Shown: positions 5,607-8,058 of the stretch, piece by piece
Numbering within the stretch: the stretch's first letter is position 1
How the letters are laid out: each line of letters begins with the position of its first letter
Notes under the pieces: generated by a model
The model's database searches: none
Told to the model about the DNA's origin: nothing
What the model saw: only the letters and a program-made list of their open reading frames with translations
Source: Chloroflexota bacterium
GTDB lineage: Bacteria; Chloroflexota; Limnocylindria; Limnocylindrales; CSP1-4
DNA: 8,058 bases
Direction of reading: 5' to 3'
NCBI GenBank assembly: GCA_013694835.1
Contig: JACDBP010000160.1
Location: 1-8,058, forward strand
Made by a program: the position numbers and the translations under genes

Positions 5607-5944
5607 CCGGGCGGCGTCGGCCGATGCGGCGCCTCGGCGAGCTGCTGCCGGCGATGGCGACGGAACTCGGCCTGGAAGACGAGCTCCGACTGTCGCGTGC
5701 GATGGCGTCCTGGGCGCGAATCGTGGAGGAGCACGTGCCGCCGGCGACCGGCCTCTCGGAGCTCGTGGCGGTCCAGCCGCCAGTGCTGGTGGTCTCGGCG
5801 AGCGCCGCGATCGTGGCCCAGGAACTGAGGCTCCGCGCCGTTCAGCTGCTGCAGGCCTTCGCCGCAGCACCCGGTGGTTCGCGGCTGATGGAGTTGCGGG
5901 TCGTGCTCAGGCCGCTGACGAGGGTCGCCCGGCCCCGACGCTAG
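5603..5944 (+). CDS. dciA: DUF721 family protein (DciA-type helicase-loading factor)
   Basis: This 113-residue protein belongs to the DUF721 family by its length, its position after recF, and its pattern: RRLGELLPAMATELGLE near the N-terminus, a W-containing helix (AMASWARIVEEHVPP, 34-48), LVVSASAAIVAQELRLRAVQLL (61-82) and a short C-terminal beta region LMELRVVLRP. DciA proteins help load the replicative helicase DnaB in bacteria that lack DnaC or DnaI. The basic start (MTGRRRPMRR) and basic end (RVARPRR) fit nucleic-acid binding. The ATG overlaps the recF stop and follows CGGGAGC at 5592-5598. In many actinobacteria recF-DUF721 is followed by gyrB, which is absent here. The family call is firm; the helicase role is inferred from the family. 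Confidence 0.85.
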   Translation: MTGRRRPMRRLGELLPAMATELGLEDELRLSRAMASWARIVEEHVPPATGLSELVAVQPPVLVVSASAAIVAQELRLRAVQLLQAFAAAPGGSRLMELRVVLRPLTRVARPRR

Positions 5945-5947
5945 ACT
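5942..5947 (+). promoter_or_regulatory. -10 element for a leaderless transcript of the following gene
   Basis: TAGACT keeps the invariant TA and T of a -10 and overlaps the DUF721 stop codon TAG. Counting the usual 6-9 nt downstream places transcription initiation at about 5954-5956, on the ATG at 5956. No Shine-Dalgarno site precedes that ATG, which agrees with leaderless translation. No good -35 is seen at 17 bp; CTGACG (5915-5920) lies 21 bp away. Confidence 0.45.
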
Positions 5948-5955
5948 AGCCCGTC

Positions 5956-8058
5956 ATGGTCGCTCGCCTCCACCTCAAGATCGGCGTCGTCGCGGAGCAG
6001 GACCGCCTGTCCTCGTCCGCAGACTCGATCCTGGTGACGGAGCCGGCGACCGGCTCGCGCGCACGCTCGAAGGGCAGCCTCTACGTCGTCGTGACCGCCC
6101 GTGGCGGTGGCGGGCGCCCGCGCGAGGCCGCCGCGCTCGTTGCGGAGACGATCCGCCGCGAGTACTACTACGACGAATCTGCGGGCATCCCGGTCGTCCT
6201 GGACAAGGCGGTTCGCAGCGCGAACCGGCGGCTGCGGCACCAGCGCGAGGGGCACGGCCTGGCGCCCGGCTCGGTCGGAGCCGCCATCGCGGTCATCCGG
6301 GTCAACGAGCTCTACGTCGCGACGATCGGCGATGGCGACGCATACCTCGTCCGCCAGGCACGCCTGCTGATGCCAGAGCATCAGCCTTCGGGTGGCCTGC
6401 CCGCACCGGACGGGATGCACATCGACGTCTGGCGCGGCGAGTTCGCCATCGGCGACTCGCTCATCCTCGTGGCGCGCAATCTGACCGACGTCGTGGGCAC
6501 GGAGGAGATCAAGAACGCGGTCGTGACGCTCCACCCGCAGTCGGCCGTGGAGCACCTCCACCACCTGTTCGTGGCCGGCAGCGGGGAAGGCTCCGACGCG
6601 CTGCTGGCGATCGAGGCGACGGAGATCGCCACGAGCCGTTCCGAGAAGCGTCTGATGCCCGTCACTCCGGCCGAGCCGCTCGCTGGCATGCCCCAGCGTA
6701 CCGGAGGCCGCGACCCGTTCGCCGATGCGGCGCAGGCCGTCTCCGGTGCGGGCCGTCGCGTCCAGGGCGCGTTCGGGAGCGCCATCGGCGGGCTCGTGGA
6801 CCGGATGTTCGACCTGATGCCGCAGCGGCGCGCCAAGTTCAAGAAGGTTCGGCCGCTGGTCGCCCGCCGCAACTCGCAGCGGCGCTACGCGTTCACGCTC
6901 CTGCTGCTGCTCAGCTTCATCGCCGTGGCGGGGACCGGTGCATGGGCCCTCGCGGCACTGCGACCCACCGACCAGGTGAGGCAGGTCACCAACGACATCA
7001 ACCAGGGGCTCGCCGACGCGGAAGCGAAGATCAACCGAGCGCTCGGCGCGGGCGACGTGCCGATCGGCGACGAGGCGCAGGCGACGAGGCTGCTCCGGGA
7101 GGCGTGGCAGGGACTCGAACGCGCCAGGGTGGGTGGCATCCCGGAGACTCGTATCGCCGCACTGCGTGCTCGGGTCTCGAACGGGCTGGACGTGCTCTAC
7201 CGCACGCGCCGCCCGAGCGCCACGCCACTGGTCCGGTTCGCCACGGTGCTGCCCGGAGCGGATCCGCGGGACCTCGTGCTGGGCCCGCCGCTGGACGCCG
7301 GGGCCGCTTACCTCATCGATCGCGCCTCGAAGTCGGTCGTCAGGGTCGACCTCAAGTCGGGCCGGTCGCGGATCGTCGTCAAGGCCGGTGACGGTGCGGG
7401 ATCGGGCATCGGTCCGCCGGCGCACCTCGGCGGCGGCGGTCAGGACGTGCTCGTGGTGGATGCGCGTGGCGCCCTGTGGCGGTGGCGACCCTCGAATGAC
7501 AACGGCGACGGAACGCTCAGCCAGCTCCGGGTCGCGGGCGACGAGCCGTGGGGTGCCGACGTCGTGGATGTGGCGACGTTCCTGGTGAACGCCGAGGACG
7601 GCCTCTACAACCTGTACGTCGTGGACCCGAGCGCCCAGCAGATCCAGCGCTACGCCCCGACCCTCGATGGCAGCGGTTTCTCGAGGCCCTCCGGCTACCT
7701 CCAGGGGGCGGACGCAGAGACGGTCGGCACGTTCCGAGGTCTGCTCATCGACGGCGACGTGTACGTCCTGACGCAGGAGGCGATCTTCCGGTACCTCAAC
7801 GGTCGCAAGACCGAGTTCAGGCTCGCCGAGGCACCTGACCAGGGCGACATTCGCCCCGGGCGCGAGTTCGGTTTGTTCACGGCCTCGGGTCCCCGCTCGA
7901 GCGGGCGCCTGTATGCCTGGGATCGGAAGCACGAGCGGCTGATCGCCTACGGAAAGGGCGGCGCCTACCAGGAGCAGTTCGTGCCCCGAGGCCCCGTGCC
8001 GCCGTTCAGGGACATCCGCGGGATCGTCGTCGTGGAGGGCGTGGCCGAAGGCGAGCCG
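5956..8058 (+). CDS. Membrane protein: degenerate PP2C-like domain, TM helix, propeller-like exterior (partial, 3' end off window)
   Basis: I do not recognise a named family for the whole protein. The frame is open for 701 codons to the edge. Residues 1-222 align by pattern with PPM/PP2C phosphatases: SSADSILV (20-27), VVTARGGGG (45-53) in place of the VADGMGG motif, IGDGDAYLVR (124-133), GDSLILVARNLTDVV (166-180), and EGSDALLAIE (211-220). The Asp-Gly pairs at the second and fourth motifs are absent (A48/R49 and R174/N175), so metal-dependent catalysis is doubtful and it may be a pseudophosphatase. A basic stretch (291-310) precedes one membrane helix (311-335), placing the N-terminal domain inside the cell. 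Residues 336-420 are helical, probably coiled. From about 445, five strands-and-turn units recur about every 50 residues (450, 496, 551, 600, 650), each with a pattern like LYVVD or VYVLT, suggesting a beta-propeller outside the membrane. A role in signalling or envelope sensing is inference. Confidence 0.75.
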   Translation, partial: MVARLHLKIGVVAEQDRLSSSADSILVTEPATGSRARSKGSLYVVVTARGGGGRPREAAALVAETIRREYYYDESAGIPVVLDKAVRSANRRLRHQREGHGLAPGSVGAAIAVIRVNELYVATIGDGDAYLVRQARLLMPEHQPSGGLPAPDGMHIDVWRGEFAIGDSLILVARNLTDVVGTEEIKNAVVTLHPQSAVEHLHHLFVAGSGEGSDALLAIEATEIATSRSEKRLMPVTPAEPLAGMPQRTGGRDPFADAAQAVSGAGRRVQGAFGSAIGGLVDRMFDLMPQRRAKFKKVRPLVARRNSQRRYAFTLLLLLSFIAVAGTGAWALAALRPTDQVRQVTNDINQGLADAEAKINRALGAGDVPIGDEAQATRLLREAWQGLERARVGGIPETRIAALRARVSNGLDVLYRTRRPSATPLVRFATVLPGADPRDLVLGPPLDAGAAYLIDRASKSVVRVDLKSGRSRIVVKAGDGAGSGIGPPAHLGGGGQDVLVVDARGALWRWRPSNDNGDGTLSQLRVAGDEPWGADVVDVATFLVNAEDGLYNLYVVDPSAQQIQRYAPTLDGSGFSRPSGYLQGADAETVGTFRGLLIDGDVYVLTQEAIFRYLNGRKTEFRLAEAPDQGDIRPGREFGLFTASGPRSSGRLYAWDRKHERLIAYGKGGAYQEQFVPRGPVPPFRDIRGIVVVEGVAEGEP

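Noticed and set aside
4473..5870. A 465-codon open frame on the minus strand opposite recF and the DUF721 gene
   Set aside because: It is antisense to two recognised genes and has a low-complexity, Arg/Gly/Ala-rich product.
5941..7932. A 663-codon open frame on the minus strand opposite the PP2C-like gene
   Set aside because: It is an antisense shadow of high-GC codon use. Its product is compositionally Arg/Val/Asp-rich with no recognisable motif, while the plus strand shows PPM, transmembrane and propeller patterns.

Overview
This is a GC-rich chromosomal replication-origin region. The gene order is rnpA and rpmH (minus strand), csaA, dnaA, a non-coding origin region, dnaN, recF, a DUF721/DciA-type gene, and then a large membrane protein that runs off the right edge. 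The DnaA N-terminus and overall base composition suggest a high-GC Chloroflexota bacterium. That placement is an inference from protein character, and an actinobacterial-like lineage cannot be excluded from the sequence alone.

Left part (1-1350). rnpA (cut by the window edge) and rpmH read leftward from a strong consensus-like promoter: TTGACA, 17 bp, TATGAT, all on the minus strand. The -10 of that promoter is the half of a perfect 12-bp palindrome, GATCATATGATC, so the same TATGAT also faces right toward csaA. csaA encodes a small tRNA-binding-fold protein and sits between rpmH and dnaA, where many genomes have no gene. Between csaA and dnaA are an exact 8-bp inverted repeat of CsoR-operator form, a plausible dnaA promoter and a long dnaA leader.

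Centre (1351-5944). dnaA is complete with all AAA+ and DNA-binding motifs. The 487 bp between dnaA and dnaN hold at least five good DnaA boxes and four weaker GTCCAC-type variants. Leftmost boxes face one way and rightmost boxes the other, and the last box abuts a purine-rich, A+T-richer tract that is the best candidate unwinding element. dnaN, recF and the DUF721 gene follow as a probable operon. Each is preceded by the same Shine-Dalgarno heptamer CGGGAGC, and recF and the DUF721 gene overlap by ATGA. Together these genes supply the initiator, sliding clamp, gap-repair protein and probable helicase-loading factor.

Right part (5956-8058). A single open frame of at least 701 codons encodes a PPM/PP2C-like cytoplasmic domain that has lost key metal-binding aspartates, one transmembrane helix, a helical linker and an extracytoplasmic beta-propeller-like region. 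Its start codon lies directly downstream of a TAGACT -10 element placed on the DUF721 stop codon, which suggests leaderless transcription. This apparent pseudophosphatase-propeller sensor is the least familiar part of the window. It occupies the place where gyrB often follows recF-DUF721.
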